A DNA stretch of 64,000 nt from HRBIN30 sp964534275 (GCA_964534275.1 CAZHQG010000001.1:176159-240158), one strand, 5' to 3'; shown: positions 51,406-60,881, numbered from the stretch's first letter. A program made the numbers and translations. Notes: generated from the sequence alone by a model not told the origin.

Positions 51406-54087
51406 GCGTGTTCGCCGGCGGAGCCACAGCACGCCCACGAGGCTCCACAACAACCACCCGCTCGAGGTGCTCTCTGGGGCGACGTGGCAGCCACCGCTAC
51501 GGTCGACCTTGCCGATAATCACAGGCGTTGGCGTCGCCAGCCCGGGCGTGGGAGGCGTGGGCGGTGGCGTGGGCGGGACTTGGCAAATGTTAAACAGGCA
51601 CAGGTTCGTGATACAGTCGGAATTTTTCTGGCACGACTCGCCTACGTCGAACGGGGGTACGCAAAAGCCCCTGAAGTCCGTGATGTCACAGCGGTCGCCC
51701 GGATTTTCGCACTGTTGTACTTCGCAGCAAACGTTGTTCACGCAAAAGCCGCTTTCGCACTGAATTCCCTGGGAACAGGTGGCACCTAAGGGAAGCCTCG
51801 GAGTCGGGGTGGGAGGAATGGGCTGACAGAATCCTTCCTTGCCCGGCACGCGGCAAGACTGGCCAGCGGGACATTCGGCCAGATTGCAGCACACCCCGCC
51901 TTCGATCTGGTTGCAGACGAAGAACGACTCACACTGCCCCGTTTCCGAGCAAGACCCTCCCCGTGGCACCTTTGTCGGCGTGGGAGTTGGCGGTGGAATA
52001 TCGCAAACCCCCATCCCTCCTCCAGTAGGCCGGCAAAAGCCGGTTTCGCAATCGTCGTTGCTGTCGCATACTTGGCCGGGGGCCTGTTTCAACTGGCAGG
52101 TTCCTGCAAAGCCGGGGACGCTGCACGACTGCCCAGCGGGACAGAGCCGCTCCCGGCAGCACACCCCGTCGACGCAGAAGCCACTGATGCATCGTGCATC
52201 CGAAGTGCAGGGGAAGCCGATGGGCAACGGAGTGGGTGTGAATATCGGGGTCGGTGTTGCAGTTGGTTTTGGCACGCAAAGCCCTTCACGACCCGGCGCG
52301 CCGCACGTTTCGTTGCTGCTGCACTGTCGCTCGCAGCAGAATCCGTCGATGCAGAAAGATGGATCGCACTGAGTAGGATCTGTTGTACTTGTGCAACATT
52401 GTGCCGCGTCGGTACACGGGCTGCCGGGTGGCAGGCGCGTGGTGCATGTTCCCTCGGAGCCGGGGATATTGCACGCCGCGTTGATGGCGCAAAGCGGGTC
52501 GCTACAGCACACGCCATCGGTGCAGAATCCGGACGCACACTGTTCGGGAGCACTGCATGGCGTCCCGTTTCCGGCCGGCGGGCCGCACGTACCCGTGTTG
52601 CAGAATTGCCCCTCGGGGCAGGAGGCGGTCGCACAGCAGAAGCCGTCAACACAACGAAGCGACTCGCACTGCGCGCCAGTCGTACACCGGCTGCCGTTCG
52701 GCGCGGGTGGTCGGCAGACTCCATCTAGGGTCGTGGCGCGCGGCGGTAGGATGTCGCAGCGTTGGCCTTGGGGGCAGGAAGGCGTACTACAACAGGTGTT
52801 GTCTACACAATTGCCCGACTCGCACTGCCGCCCCACGGTGCAAGCAGCGCCGTTCGGACGCGGCGGGATTTCTCTCGCCCTGAGGACCCGCACCGAGTTA
52901 TTCGAGAACTCTGCGACCGCGATGTCAGGAATCGCATCGCCGGTAAAGTCCATCGCTGCGATTCGCCTTGGGCCCAGCCCCACGATGACCTGCGTGCCAA
53001 ATTCGAACCGCCCGTCCCCCAAGCCTGTGTAAACGTTGATAAAACCAGCAGTGACCGCGTTGTTGTCAGTTGCACGGGTGCTGAACGAGACAGCTAGGTC
53101 TATTCGGGTGTCCAAGTCGAAATCCGCCGCCGCGATATCCTGCGCGGTACACTCGATGGGAATGCCGTTGATCCGCGAGGGACAAGACAATCGGATCGGG
53201 GGAAGCACCTGGAAGATCGGGTTCTCGTCGCCGAGCAAAACCGAGATGGAAAAGTTGTTGGTCAGTCGTACGTCTCGGTTCACGACGGCGAGATCCATAC
53301 GCCCGTCGTTGTTAAAATCGCCTTTGGTCATTCCTACCGCACCAATTCCGACGATGAAGCGCTGGGCGACAACCCCGCTAAACGATCCTGTGCCAGGGTT
53401 GAGGAAGACAGACACTTCGTCCGTTCCCCGCGCTCCGGTGTCAAGGATCATGATGTCATCATAACCGTCGCGGTTCAGATCATGCGTGAGTACCACTCGC
53501 GGGTTCGTTGCCCCGCCAAGGGGGAGCGTTCCCACTCGGACGAGCCCCCTGTTTCCTCCTTGATTCGTAAAAACGGTGAACGAGTCCGCTGGGCCGTTCA
53601 CAGTGACGGCATCCAGACCCAACCTGCGATCAAACTCGCCCGCAGCAACTGCAACGGGCCCTCGAGTGGCGGCCTGAAACGACTGGGGAGCACCAAACGA
53701 GCCGTCGTTTTTGCCCCCCGCTCCGCGCCCATAGATGATGAAAAGACGCCCCATCACGACATCGGTGACCGCGATGTCGTTGATGTTGTCGGAGTTGAAG
53801 TCCGCAACCGTTACACCGCGAAGCGCTCGCCCCACAGGGATCTCCACTGCCGAAAGAAATGTTCCCGTGGGGCTGCCAAACAAGACGTTCACGCGATCGC
53901 GAGCGGTGCTCGACACGACAACATCTGCGATTCCGTCACCGTTCAGGTCGCCGCCTGCAACGTAGGTGGGACCGCTTGGAACCGGACGTTGCTCCCCTAG
54001 GATGAACGACACCTGCGCCGCGGCAGGCAGTGCTGCCACCCACGTGAAAGTGACGACCCGAATGAAGTTGCCAATCGTACGCCTCAT
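51385..54087 (-). CDS. Large exported protein: VCBS/FG-GAP repeats, then Cys-rich repeats with PT linkers, MYXO-CTERM-like tail
   Basis: A 900-residue exported protein. Signal peptide VVTFTWVAALPAAAQ. Residues about 30-400 hold six FG-GAP/VCBS-type units with calcium-loop-like motifs (GDLNGDGIADV, ADFNSDNINDIAV, GDFNNDGRMDLAVV and others), predicting a beta-propeller. Residues about 410-850 hold eight or nine ~40-residue Cys-rich units (C..Q CESGFCVDGVCC type) interrupted by Thr-Pro linkers. The end has SGGCHV, a hydrophobic stretch (GWLLWSLVGVLWL) and RRRTR, which looks like a MYXO-CTERM/GlyGly-type sorting signal that would be cleaved and anchored at the surface. Overlaps the convergent exonuclease gene by 21 bases at the 3' end. 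Function: adhesin or matrix protein, by inference. Confidence 0.85.
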   Translation of the reverse strand: MRRTIGNFIRVVTFTWVAALPAAAQVSFILGEQRPVPSGPTYVAGGDLNGDGIADVVVSSTARDRVNVLFGSPTGTFLSAVEIPVGRALRGVTVADFNSDNINDIAVTDVVMGRLFIIYGRGAGGKNDGSFGAPQSFQAATRGPVAVAAGEFDRRLGLDAVTVNGPADSFTVFTNQGGNRGLVRVGTLPLGGATNPRVVLTHDLNRDGYDDIMILDTGARGTDEVSVFLNPGTGSFSGVVAQRFIVGIGAVGMTKGDFNNDGRMDLAVVNRDVRLTNNFSISVLLGDENPIFQVLPPIRLSCPSRINGIPIECTAQDIAAADFDLDTRIDLAVSFSTRATDNNAVTAGFINVYTGLGDGRFEFGTQVIVGLGPRRIAAMDFTGDAIPDIAVAEFSNNSVRVLRAREIPPRPNGAACTVGRQCESGNCVDNTCCSTPSCPQGQRCDILPPRATTLDGVCRPPAPNGSRCTTGAQCESLRCVDGFCCATASCPEGQFCNTGTCGPPAGNGTPCSAPEQCASGFCTDGVCCSDPLCAINAACNIPGSEGTCTTRLPPGSPCTDAAQCCTSTTDPTQCDPSFCIDGFCCERQCSSNETCGAPGREGLCVPKPTATPTPIFTPTPLPIGFPCTSDARCISGFCVDGVCCRERLCPAGQSCSVPGFAGTCQLKQAPGQVCDSNDDCETGFCRPTGGGMGVCDIPPPTPTPTKVPRGGSCSETGQCESFFVCNQIEGGVCCNLAECPAGQSCRVPGKEGFCQPIPPTPTPRLPLGATCSQGIQCESGFCVNNVCCEVQQCENPGDRCDITDFRGFCVPPFDVGESCQKNSDCITNLCLFNICQVPPTPPPTPPTPGLATPTPVIIGKVDRSGGCHVAPESTSSGWLLWSLVGVLWLRRRTRSGSRLV

Positions 54088-54364
54088 CTACCGTTCTCCT
54101 CGTTTGGATGGCGACCCGCTTACCAAAATTCTTCCCGTCGAGCCAAGCTGAAGTTGTGGCCTGCTACTTTTCAATCACGTACCGGATTTGTCAAACGGAA
54201 AGATTCCCATCGAAGGATACAATCGAAGCCGCCTTTAGCGCACAAGTATTGTGGTAAAGCAAGCACCTTTGTTGGCGACCTGGATTGCGCAACTCGCCCC
54301 ATGCTAGGGGGCGGCTCGAAGATCGAACTTTGGTAGTCGCAGCCGACAAAAAAGGAGGGACGCG

Positions 54365-55507
54365 ATGTTCTCGTTCGAGATGAGCCCAGAGCAACGCGAG
54401 ATGAAAGAGCTGGCGCGCAAGTTTGCCGCTGAAGAGATCATTCCGATCGCTGCGCACTGTGATGAAACGGAAACCTTTCCTGTAGAAGTGTGCCGCAAGG
54501 CGTGGGAACTGGGCTTGATGAATTTGGAGATCCCCAAGGAGTATGGCGGGCCGGGCTTGGGAGTCCTGGATACAATCCTCATTCTGGAAGAACTGAACTA
54601 CGGTTGCGCGGGGATCACGAACGCCCTTGCAGCCAATGGCTTGGCGGCTGTGCCACTGCTGAAAGCTGGCACCGAGGAACAAAAGAAGAAGTACCTCGGC
54701 ATGCTGGCCCATGAGTTTACCTTCGCTGCCTTCTGCACCACGGAACCCGGGGCTGGGTCGGACGTAGCCGGTATGTCCACGACGTACCGGCGGGTGGGCG
54801 ACGATTTCGTGATCAATGGCGTCAAACACTTTATTTCAAATGGCTCGATGGCCCGCTGGTACACCGTGTTTGCCACGCGCGACCGGAACCTGCGCCACCA
54901 AGGGATCTCTTGCTTCGTGCTGCCAGCGGATACGCCTGGAATCCGTCGCCGCCGCATGCACGGCAAGCTCGGGCAAAGAGCTGCCGATACTGCCGAGGTT
55001 GTCTTCGAAGAGGTCGTCGTCCCGAAAAGCGCTCTCGTTGGCGAAGAGGGGCAAGGGTTCAAACTGGCAATGCAAACCTTTGATCATACCCGGCCCGAAA
55101 TCGGCGCCATCGCCATCGGGATCTCTCAGCGCGCGCTGGACGAAGCAAGAAAGTACGCCCTCGAGCGCCAAGCCTTTGGTCAGCCCATCGCGAACTTCCA
55201 GGCCATTCAGTTTATGCTGGCAGACATGGCAATCGAAATCGAGGCAATGCGCCTGCTCACGTACAAAGCAGCTTGGCTCCTCGACCAAGGCGCAGGGGCC
55301 CCGATCGTTTCGAGTTACGCAAAGGCATTTGGAGCCGACGCTTGCATGCGGATCACCACCGACGCCGTGCAAATCTTTGGCGGCTACGGGTACATGCGAG
55401 AGTACCCCGTGGAAAAGCTGATGCGCGACGCCAAGTTGCTGCAGATTTACGAGGGAACCTCGCAAATCCAACGCGTCGTGATCGCGCGCAACTTGCTCAA
55501 GGCCTGA
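54365..55507 (+). CDS. Acyl-CoA dehydrogenase (short/medium-chain type)
   Basis: A 380-residue enzyme of the classic short- or medium-chain class. MFSFEMSPEQREMKELARKF at the start (shown shorter: SPEQREMKELARKF), FCTTEPGAGSDVAGMST, YALERQAFGQPIANFQ and the catalytic Glu in LQIYEGTSQIQR are all canonical. It catalyses alpha,beta-dehydrogenation of acyl-CoA with electrons going to ETF. A strong AAAGGAGGG site precedes the ATG. Single gene; convergent with the aldolase after about 400 bases. Confidence 0.95.
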   Translation: MFSFEMSPEQREMKELARKFAAEEIIPIAAHCDETETFPVEVCRKAWELGLMNLEIPKEYGGPGLGVLDTILILEELNYGCAGITNALAANGLAAVPLLKAGTEEQKKKYLGMLAHEFTFAAFCTTEPGAGSDVAGMSTTYRRVGDDFVINGVKHFISNGSMARWYTVFATRDRNLRHQGISCFVLPADTPGIRRRRMHGKLGQRAADTAEVVFEEVVVPKSALVGEEGQGFKLAMQTFDHTRPEIGAIAIGISQRALDEARKYALERQAFGQPIANFQAIQFMLADMAIEIEAMRLLTYKAAWLLDQGAGAPIVSSYAKAFGADACMRITTDAVQIFGGYGYMREYPVEKLMRDAKLLQIYEGTSQIQRVVIARNLLKA

Positions 55508-55901
55508 ATGTGAGACCGCCGCTAGCAGAGGCAGCAGCGGTTCGTGGCCAGCGGTTCTTTGCGTGCTCGAGCGGCGTGCTAGGCGTGCTGCTGGGGAAAC
55601 TCACTAGGGCTAACCGTTGCCAGCACAGTCCCCACGCCGGTACCTTTGACGAGCGAGTCGTGGCGACGAGGACCGGAGTGGTGAGTCTGGCCCACTGACT
55701 CGCTCTTCCTTGTCCCAGGCGAACGTGCCTATTCGTCCGCGCTGAAAATTGGTTTCTACCCACGAGGCGAGTAGCAGCGTCTTCTCTCGACGCTCAGCCA
55801 ACTCTGCCTCACGCGTACGGTCCGATGCGCGGCAGCGAGGGGCACCGCCACGCCCGAGGTGTGCCCGCAAGCGGCCGCGCATCATACGAGTAGGGGCGCT
55901 G
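55508..55901. other. Convergent intergenic region
   Basis: About 390 bases between convergent stops. An imperfect inverted repeat near 55520-55550 could be a weak terminator for the dehydrogenase gene. Only short frames lacking ribosome sites are present; no RNA gene recognised. Confidence 0.35.
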
Positions 55902-56825
55902 CTAAGCGATGTTCCCCGCGTAGATGTCCATGACCGTGCGAAGAAAGTCGAGCGCTTCTTGTTTCGGCCGCTGAAACGAGTTGCGGCCGATGATGGATCC
56001 GAACCCGCCACCGTCGCGAATGGCCCGGATCTCATCGAGAATCGCACTGGTCTCTTTTGCCTCGCCTCCGGAGAAAATGACAATCCGGCGCCCGTTGAAC
56101 GCGCTTTGCACCACGTGGCGCACACGATCGGCTAGCGTTTCGATGGGAATGCGCTGTTTTTCGTACACCTTCCGTGCGGCCTCTTGCTCGATGTGGTTCG
56201 TGGGTGGCTTGACCTTGATGAGATGGGCTCCAAGCTGCGCCGCAATTTGGGCCGCGTAGGCAACCACGTCTACAGCCGTTTCTCCCGCCTTGGATAGCCC
56301 AGAGCCCCGCGGATAAGACCACACCACCACAGCCAAACCCTTGCGCTTCGCCTCTTCGGCAAGGGCACGCAACTGCCCATACATTTCGTTCCGAGCCGCA
56401 GAACCAGGATAAATGGTAAACCCGATGGCAACACAACCGAGCCGAAGCGCATCGTCCACGCTGCCGGTGACCGCTGGGCAGGGATCGGCTCCGGTGTACA
56501 GCGTGTCCGAGTTGTTGAGCTTCAGGATCAGTGGGACCTCACCAGCATACTCGGCGGCACCGGCCTCTAAAAACCCCAAGGGCGCCGCGTACGCGTTACA
56601 TCCTGCCTCGATCGCGAGTTCAAAATGGTAGCGCGGATCGTACCCCGCAGGGTTCGGTGCGAAACTCCGCGCAGGTCCGTGCTCGAACCCTTGGTCCACG
56701 GGGAGAATAACCAGCTTTCCAGTTCCGGCCAGGCGACCGTGGTTGAGCAGCCTGGCGAGATTGGTCAAGACCCCCGGGTTTTCGCTTCGATACCAACTGA
56801 GAATTTCGCGAACGCGTTCTGTCAT
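55902..56825 (-). CDS. fbaB: Class I fructose-bisphosphate aldolase (DhnA/FbaB type)
   Basis: A 307-residue Schiff-base aldolase of the archaeal/FbaB class. VILPVDQGFEHGP at the start region, LILKLNNSD, and AHLIKVKPPTNHI with the Schiff-base Lys, followed by VIFSGGEAKE as the phosphate-binding loop. It interconverts fructose-1,6-bisphosphate with the two triose phosphates; with glpX in the same window it supports gluconeogenesis. The ATG at 56825 has an AAGGAGAG site. Confidence 0.93.
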   Translation of the reverse strand: MTERVREILSWYRSENPGVLTNLARLLNHGRLAGTGKLVILPVDQGFEHGPARSFAPNPAGYDPRYHFELAIEAGCNAYAAPLGFLEAGAAEYAGEVPLILKLNNSDTLYTGADPCPAVTGSVDDALRLGCVAIGFTIYPGSAARNEMYGQLRALAEEAKRKGLAVVVWSYPRGSGLSKAGETAVDVVAYAAQIAAQLGAHLIKVKPPTNHIEQEAARKVYEKQRIPIETLADRVRHVVQSAFNGRRIVIFSGGEAKETSAILDEIRAIRDGGGFGSIIGRNSFQRPKQEALDFLRTVMDIYAGNIA

Positions 56826-57057
56826 CCTAGGCTCTCCTTACCTCATCGTAAGCTGCAGAGTTGGGCGCCACGTTAGTCAGCCGGCCGGTGAGAAGTCAAC
56901 GACACTCCGTTCGCAAGGCCACGCGCGGAGCGTGCGCTGTGTTCCGCTGCATCCGCACCAGTTTGGATCGCAGCCGCTTGACTGTCGCGACGGCTCGCGT
57001 CAAGGTACACCTTGTGGTTGCAGCGCAATGCACAATCGAGCGCGAGGTGCTGTTGAA

Positions 57058-57324
57058 ATGAGAAAGCGACGTAAGGCCCTGCCGCTCTCGTTGGTGAATT
57101 TGAAATTTGAAGACTTAGTGCGCGAAGGCAGTGGATCGGGCGATAAGCGTCTTGTGAACCTCAAGGTGCCCGCCGACGTCCTCGACCGGGTGCATAATTT
57201 GGCCGATCGGCTTGGCGTGACAAAAACCGCTGCGGTCATCGCCTTGTTGAACGAAGGTCTCGACGAAGTGCGCCGCCGACAGCCACAGTTGCAAAGAAAG
57301 CCTGCGGAAGCGTCGGGTCGCTAG
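57058..57324 (+). CDS. Small protein with ribbon-helix-helix-like segment
   Basis: An 88-residue basic protein. The middle part, RLVNLKVPADVLDRVHNLAD then RLGVTKTAAVIALLNEGLD, has the strand-helix-helix layout of RHH (Arc/MetJ/CopG-like) DNA-binding proteins. The first 30 residues are Lys/Arg-rich. The ATG at 57058 is chosen; a longer upstream frame has no support. It ends seven bases before the dockerin/beta-helix gene, so it could be a regulator in the same operon. No partner toxin gene is next to it. Confidence 0.65.
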   Translation: MRKRRKALPLSLVNLKFEDLVREGSGSGDKRLVNLKVPADVLDRVHNLADRLGVTKTAAVIALLNEGLDEVRRRQPQLQRKPAEASGR

Positions 57325-57331
57325 GCGAGGC

Positions 57332-59515
57332 ATGGTGGCGCCTTCCCGTGCCGCTGCGACCGCAGCGGTTCTCGCCGGCTTCTGCATGTGGGCGCTCGGG
57401 GAGAGCCATCACAACCTCGGGGGCTATTGTTCCGGAGATCCTGAGGCCGGTCCGGTTTTCCCAGCGGCTCTGTTTGCCGGCGCATCGCTCCCGGAGTGTT
57501 TCGACTGGAACGGAGATGGCGTCGTCTCGGCCGCCGATGTGGTCGTTGCGGTGCAGCTCCTTGGCGAAAGTGCTTCCCCCACCCCATGGCTCGGTACCTA
57601 CACCCCGACGTCGACACCTTCGATCACCCCGACGCCAAGTCCAACGTCGACGCCTTCGGTGACACCGACGCGAACGGCAACACCAACGATCACTCGCACT
57701 CCGACACCCAGCGCCACGCCCACGATCACGCCGACCCCGAAGTCGTGCCCGCCACAAGCAGCGGCGACCTTGGAAGTCGTTTTGGAAGTCGACCAAGGGC
57801 AGCCGGTGGAATCCCAGGCAGTCGTTCGAGGTGAATTGTTGTACCCGAGTTGCGCGACGGCCGACGGTCGCTTGCTCACAGCGTACGCTGCACCATTGAC
57901 AGGCGGAACACCGGCCCGCTTCGAGCAGCTCGCTCCCGGTATCTGGGTGCACCATGTCGAAGTGACACAGCCCGCCAATGGCCAGATGCAGCACCAGCGG
58001 AGTTTAGTCGTTGCAGCCAGTTGGCCGAATCGCGTGCGATGGCGAGTGTTCCGAACCGTTCTGGTGGTCGCTGAGGCCGGCGATGCCCCAAATGGCTCGG
58101 CAACTCTGCGGCGTGCTCTCGAAGAGGCGAACCGCACGCTTGGCCCTACGTTGATCCGGTTCGACGACAATGCGTTCCCTGCGGGACAACCGGGGATCGT
58201 CACCTTACGCCGCGCGCTGCCAGCTTTGACGGCCAGCGACGTCACCATCGATGGCCGCGATGAGCTTGGAGTTCCGGGCATGCGGGTGATCGATGCGGCG
58301 GGGGGAGCGTTTCCGGCCCTGGCGATCCGAGGTGCGCGAAACCGCATCGTCGGCTTGGCCTTACGGAACGCCGGCGGCACGGATCGCGACGTCCTTTCCA
58401 CTGCCGGCCCAGCGGCCCGGGGCAACGTCGTGGAGCAGTGCCGCATCGAGGGTTCGGCGTCGGCCGACGGTGTTGGCATCGACGATGGTGCAGGAACCGA
58501 CTTTGCCGCAGGCGCCAACGTGCTTCGCGACAGCATCATCTTGGGGGCGAGCGACAAGGGCATCAAAGTGACCGGCGGTGCGCATGCACGCGTGGAGGGG
58601 AACTGGGTGCTGCACAACGCCAACGGGGGCGTGCAAGCAACCTTGGGAGGGAAAGTCTATGCGCGCGACAACCTGATCGAACGGAACGAAGGAGCTACCG
58701 CCCAAAACGGCTTCGCAGTCAACGGAGCGCACCCGAACCGCCCGGAAGACCCGGCACTGCTCTTTGCCGAGGGAAACCTCGTTCGCGCCAACGCTGGCGC
58801 GGGCCTCTTGGTGCGGGCGTATTCTGGCGTGTTCGCTCGGTCCAACGTGTTCACAACGAATGCGCGCGACGGGGCGCGCATGCAACCAGTCGATGGGGCT
58901 CGCGCTCCCGCCTTGCGCGCCGATGGCAATTCCTTTGTTTGCAACGGTGCAGCCGGCTTGGTGGTCGAAGCAGGAGTCTTGTACGCCGACTTGGGCGACG
59001 GAACCTTTGGGAGCTTCGGGGCAAACGCCTTCGCGTTGAACGCGATTCCTGCACTGCGGCGGAATTTGGTGTTTCTCGGTCACGACTGGCTGTTCGCTCG
59101 GGGCAATGTTTGGGAGCAGTGTGGCGCTGCATCGAATTGTGACCTTGCTGCGGTGCGTGCCCGCGACTTGGGAGGCAATGCGGAGCGCGTGCATCTGGAG
59201 CCGGTGCGATCGGACGCACCTTCGCACGTCCTGCTTGTCGACGAAGTACGGCCGAAACTCGCGCACGCAGGAACATTGCTCCGGATTGCTGGGAGTGGTT
59301 GGCAAAGCCTCCCTCTAGCCTCCTGCCAAAACAGCTTGCCGTGCCAAGACGAAACCCTGCCGTGCGTGCTGGTCGATGGTGTGCCGGCCCCGATCGAGGC
59401 TGCGACGCCCACCATGCTGTTCGTGCGCATGCCGTTTACCTGCTTTGCTCCTGTGCCGCTCGAGGTGCGGACGGCAACGGGCACAGCCCAGATCGAGTAC
59501 TGTGCCCCCGAATGA
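57332..59515 (+). CDS. Exported dockerin-like/PT-linker/beta-helix protein
   Basis: A 727-residue exported protein. Signal peptide AAATAAVLAGFCMWALG. One dockerin-type EF-hand-like loop (FDWNGDGVVSAADVVVAV) lies at about residues 57-75. A Thr/Pro linker fills about 90-145. A domain of unknown fold (about 147-260) precedes a right-handed beta-helix (about 270-600) with N-R-I-V-G-L and E-G-N-x-V rungs. The last ~100 residues resemble an IPT/TIG-like beta-sandwich (DEVRPKLAHAGTLLRIAGSG) with paired Cys. The ATG at 57332 has a GAGG site. Surface or matrix role inferred; dockerin-like loops suggest calcium-dependent docking. Confidence 0.83.
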   Translation: MVAPSRAAATAAVLAGFCMWALGESHHNLGGYCSGDPEAGPVFPAALFAGASLPECFDWNGDGVVSAADVVVAVQLLGESASPTPWLGTYTPTSTPSITPTPSPTSTPSVTPTRTATPTITRTPTPSATPTITPTPKSCPPQAAATLEVVLEVDQGQPVESQAVVRGELLYPSCATADGRLLTAYAAPLTGGTPARFEQLAPGIWVHHVEVTQPANGQMQHQRSLVVAASWPNRVRWRVFRTVLVVAEAGDAPNGSATLRRALEEANRTLGPTLIRFDDNAFPAGQPGIVTLRRALPALTASDVTIDGRDELGVPGMRVIDAAGGAFPALAIRGARNRIVGLALRNAGGTDRDVLSTAGPAARGNVVEQCRIEGSASADGVGIDDGAGTDFAAGANVLRDSIILGASDKGIKVTGGAHARVEGNWVLHNANGGVQATLGGKVYARDNLIERNEGATAQNGFAVNGAHPNRPEDPALLFAEGNLVRANAGAGLLVRAYSGVFARSNVFTTNARDGARMQPVDGARAPALRADGNSFVCNGAAGLVVEAGVLYADLGDGTFGSFGANAFALNAIPALRRNLVFLGHDWLFARGNVWEQCGAASNCDLAAVRARDLGGNAERVHLEPVRSDAPSHVLLVDEVRPKLAHAGTLLRIAGSGWQSLPLASCQNSLPCQDETLPCVLVDGVPAPIEAATPTMLFVRMPFTCFAPVPLEVRTATGTAQIEYCAPE

Positions 59516-59605
59516 AGCAAACGCGCGATGGAGGGATACGCGCGTGCGGCGCCCCCGGCACGCACGCAGCCAAGCTCTAGCGCCGGGCAGAAACTAAGGT
59601 GCAGC

Positions 59606-60502
59606 TCAGTCGGTCCGCGGGGCTCCGCGCCGAATCCAATCTTCGATGGCGGCGATCCAAAATGACTCGAGGCGAGCACCGGAAAGGGGCATTGGGCTGC
59701 CCCAGCGCGGATCGAACGTTGTCAGTGTAAGCTTGGTGAGCAGAAAGCTTCTTTCAACTTGTCCAGGCGCCACGCGCAGCCACCCCGCCTCCCTCGCTGC
59801 GGCATTCGTCGGGGCCACGTTCACGAGGCTCGCGTAAGCGTCCGTAAGATCTAGGGCGCCTGCTTTGGTCGTACCGTCGTGACAAAAGGCCACTGCACAG
59901 CGCGGCGTAAAGACTTGGTTTTGGAGTTCGGAGAAGGCCACCGCCCCTGGTGTAGGCGACGGGACCAAAGGCGTTTGCGTTGGCGTTGGCGACGCGGTGG
60001 GCGTCAGGCCAGGTCCGCCCAGATCTCCACGGGGCGCGCCGGCGAGAATCCAGTCTTCGATCCGCTGCAAGTCTGCGGCTGCCAACGGCGGGGCCCCAAG
60101 TGGCATTCGGCTTCCTTGTCCTGGGCCCGGTCCGGTGAGCTTCACCCAGAGGAAACTGCGGTCGAGGCTTCCGGGGGCTACACGGAGCCATCCGGCAGAG
60201 CGTGCTGATTCGTTGGTGGGCTGGGCACCGACGAGTTGGTCGAACGCGTCCGGCCCTTCCAAGACAAGTCCTCCTGCGGCTGTTGCCGCGGAGTGACACG
60301 GTCCGGTGGCGCAGTGCACGGCAAAGACGTCTGTCTGCAGGGCAGCAAAGGAGCCAGTGGCCAGGGATTCGGGATCCGGACCATCTCCCGCACAGCCCGA
60401 GGTCGCTGCGTACACCCCGAGTGTAAAAATCGCAGCGAGGACTACAGCTGGCGAACTTCGCCGCGGGCGTCGGGGCGCGAACTTATAGCCCCTTGACTCC
60501 AT
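59606..60502 (-). CDS. Lipoprotein with duplicated C-x4-C-H (cytochrome-c-like) domains
   Basis: A 298-residue lipoprotein; the lipobox Cys is residue 37 (AATSGC). Two homologous ~100-residue units are joined by a Thr-Pro linker (about 165-187). Unit 1 has CATGPCH (Cys64, Cys69, His70) and a later Met133 in SRMPL; unit 2 has CAVAFCH (Cys202, Cys207, His208) and Met271 in SPMPL. Both end in IEDWI...GAP. The C-x4-C-H motif with a distal Met is the layout of the planctomycete-type cytochrome-c-like domain, which may bind haem with unusual spacing. No oxidase or catalytic partner is adjacent. Its start overlaps the end of the neighbouring small exported protein gene. Confidence 0.82.
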   Translation of the reverse strand: MESRGYKFAPRRPRRSSPAVVLAAIFTLGVYAATSGCAGDGPDPESLATGSFAALQTDVFAVHCATGPCHSAATAAGGLVLEGPDAFDQLVGAQPTNESARSAGWLRVAPGSLDRSFLWVKLTGPGPGQGSRMPLGAPPLAAADLQRIEDWILAGAPRGDLGGPGLTPTASPTPTQTPLVPSPTPGAVAFSELQNQVFTPRCAVAFCHDGTTKAGALDLTDAYASLVNVAPTNAAAREAGWLRVAPGQVERSFLLTKLTLTTFDPRWGSPMPLSGARLESFWIAAIEDWIRRGAPRTD

Positions 60503-60851
60503 GCACGACGATTCCGTTCATCCCGTTGCGCACGTACTTCTTGCCGCTTACCTCTGCGCGAGCGCCGGCGAACTTCTTCACTTCCTGGTACGGCTGCTCG
60601 TTGTTGTGGTCGTCGACCAACAAGTACAGCTCCCCGTTGTCCGTCAACAGCCCGAGAGGAACACCTTTCTTCGCGCACATCTCGGCGCAGGTCTTGTGCG
60701 CTGTCCCTTTTGCGCCTTTGGCCATGTAGCAGGCCATGTCCACGACCTCGCCTTGAACCACGACGTCCTCTTGAGCCACGGCCGCCGACACGAACAAGCC
60801 AAGCGCGAATGCTGCACCCAGGAAGTGCAGGGATGCTTTCTTTGTCGTCAT
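60483..60851 (-). CDS. Small exported protein with CY..KG..C...C motif
   Basis: A 122-residue exported protein; signal peptide FLGAAFALGLFVSAAVAQ. The mature part starts VVVQGEVVDMACYMAKGAKG and has HKTCAEMCAKKGVPLGLLTD, then an OB-fold-like run ending VRNGMNGIVVHGVKG. Three Cys are placed for a metal site or disulfide. I know such proteins as conserved secreted hypotheticals in delta-lineage bacteria, without an assigned role. It overlaps the cytochrome-like lipoprotein gene by 20 bases on the same strand and is divergent, by 30 bases, from the sensor kinase gene. Confidence 0.75.
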   Translation of the reverse strand: MTTKKASLHFLGAAFALGLFVSAAVAQEDVVVQGEVVDMACYMAKGAKGTAHKTCAEMCAKKGVPLGLLTDNGELYLLVDDHNNEQPYQEVKKFAGARAEVSGKKYVRNGMNGIVVHGVKGL

Positions 60852-60881
60852 GGTCGCTCTAGTATCCGCACCGCATCGGAT

